DNA of 6,090 nucleotides from Gemmatimonadota bacterium (lineage in GTDB: Bacteria > Gemmatimonadota > Gemmatimonadetes > Gemmatimonadales > Gemmatimonadaceae): NCBI GenBank assembly GCA_947457715.1, contig CANGXK010000172.1:1-6090 (forward strand). Reading direction: 5' to 3'. This document shows positions 5,844 through 6,090 of the stretch, piece after piece; the stretch's first letter is position 1, and the number at the start of each line of letters is the position of its first letter. Made by a program: the position numbers and the translations under genes. A model generated the notes under the pieces. The model searched no databases. It was not told the origin of the DNA and saw only the letters and a list, made by a program, of their open reading frames with translations.

Positions 5844-6090
5844 ATGGACATCTGTTCCCCTGTGCGCACCGGCCTGCTCCATGACGCTGTGACCGCTCCC
5901 GCCTCACATTCCGAACGCTTGCCGGGTGACCACCGCGTGGTCGCACGAGTCTTCGCGCTGACCGACGTGGGACGTACCCGGGAACACAACGAGGACGCGT
6001 TCCTCGTGGCCGATCTCGGAACGGGGACACCGCTCGATTTCACGGACGGATACCATGAGATCACGGCTGACCCGCACGGGCTGCTTTTCC
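5844..6090 (+). CDS. PP2C-family Ser/Thr protein phosphatase, N-terminal part only
   Basis: The plus-strand frame from ATG 5844 stays open to the window edge (82 residues). Residues 36-55 read VFALTDVGRTREHNEDAFLV, the classic first motif of bacterial PP2C phosphatases (Stp/PrpC type): R46, N49, E50, D51, with D51 expected to bind metal. The segment ending in DPHGLLF is where the second motif (VADGMGG) should follow, just outside the window. These are cytoplasmic Mg/Mn-dependent enzymes that remove phosphate from Ser/Thr and usually oppose Hanks-type kinases; no kinase is visible here. The start is uncertain because no Shine-Dalgarno precedes ATG 5844, and ATG 5784 and GTG 5889 are in the same frame. 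The first 35 residues match no motif I recognise. It is divergent from the amidase, so any link is only through the shared intergenic region. Confidence 0.87.
   Translation, partial: MDICSPVRTGLLHDAVTAPASHSERLPGDHRVVARVFALTDVGRTREHNEDAFLVADLGTGTPLDFTDGYHEITADPHGLLF

Noticed and set aside
5671..6064. Minus-strand frames of 112-119 codons opposite the phosphatase start.
   Set aside because: They oppose a clear PP2C motif and have no recognisable content.

Overview
The window is GC-rich DNA from a Gram-negative (diderm) bacterium. It encodes a lipoprotein signal, an outer-membrane beta-barrel protein and a secreted cell-wall amidase. The combination of very high GC, large TolB-propeller/barrel proteins, this style of amidase and a PP2C phosphatase recalls Gemmatimonadota. 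That assignment is an impression from protein style, not proven by any marker gene here.

Layout, left to right. (1) 1-412, minus strand: the N-terminal 137 residues of a gamma-class carbonic anhydrase-like left-handed beta-helix protein, whose 3' end lies outside the window. (2) 413-603: a noncoding gap packed with short repeats, including a 10-bp-periodic CTTCGCG series and a 14-bp tandem duplication. (3) 604-3660, minus strand: a 1018-residue exported protein joining a zinc metallopeptidase domain (HEMAH plus a downstream EG motif), a WD40/TolB-like propeller and a C-terminal Omp85-like barrel. (4) 3657-5567, minus strand: a 636-residue lipoprotein N-acetylmuramoyl-L-alanine amidase (Amidase_3) with Ig-like, SH3-like and AMIN-like regions. 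(5) 5568-5843: a divergent intergenic region with small inverted and tandem repeats. (6) 5844-6090, plus strand: the N-terminus of a PP2C-family Ser/Thr phosphatase, cut off just before its expected second metal-binding motif.

The amidase and the peptidase-propeller-barrel gene overlap at a TGATG/GTGA junction and are read in the order amidase then barrel, so they are very probably co-transcribed and translationally coupled. Together they suggest an envelope module: a lipid-anchored peptidoglycan hydrolase made with an outer-membrane barrel whose periplasmic part is a protease plus a TolB-like propeller. The gamma-carbonic anhydrase lies 191 bp further on, behind a repeat-rich gap, and may be a separate unit. 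The phosphatase is divergent and probably unrelated, apart from sharing the upstream region. No tRNA, rRNA, CRISPR array, insertion sequence or convincing intrinsic terminator was seen.
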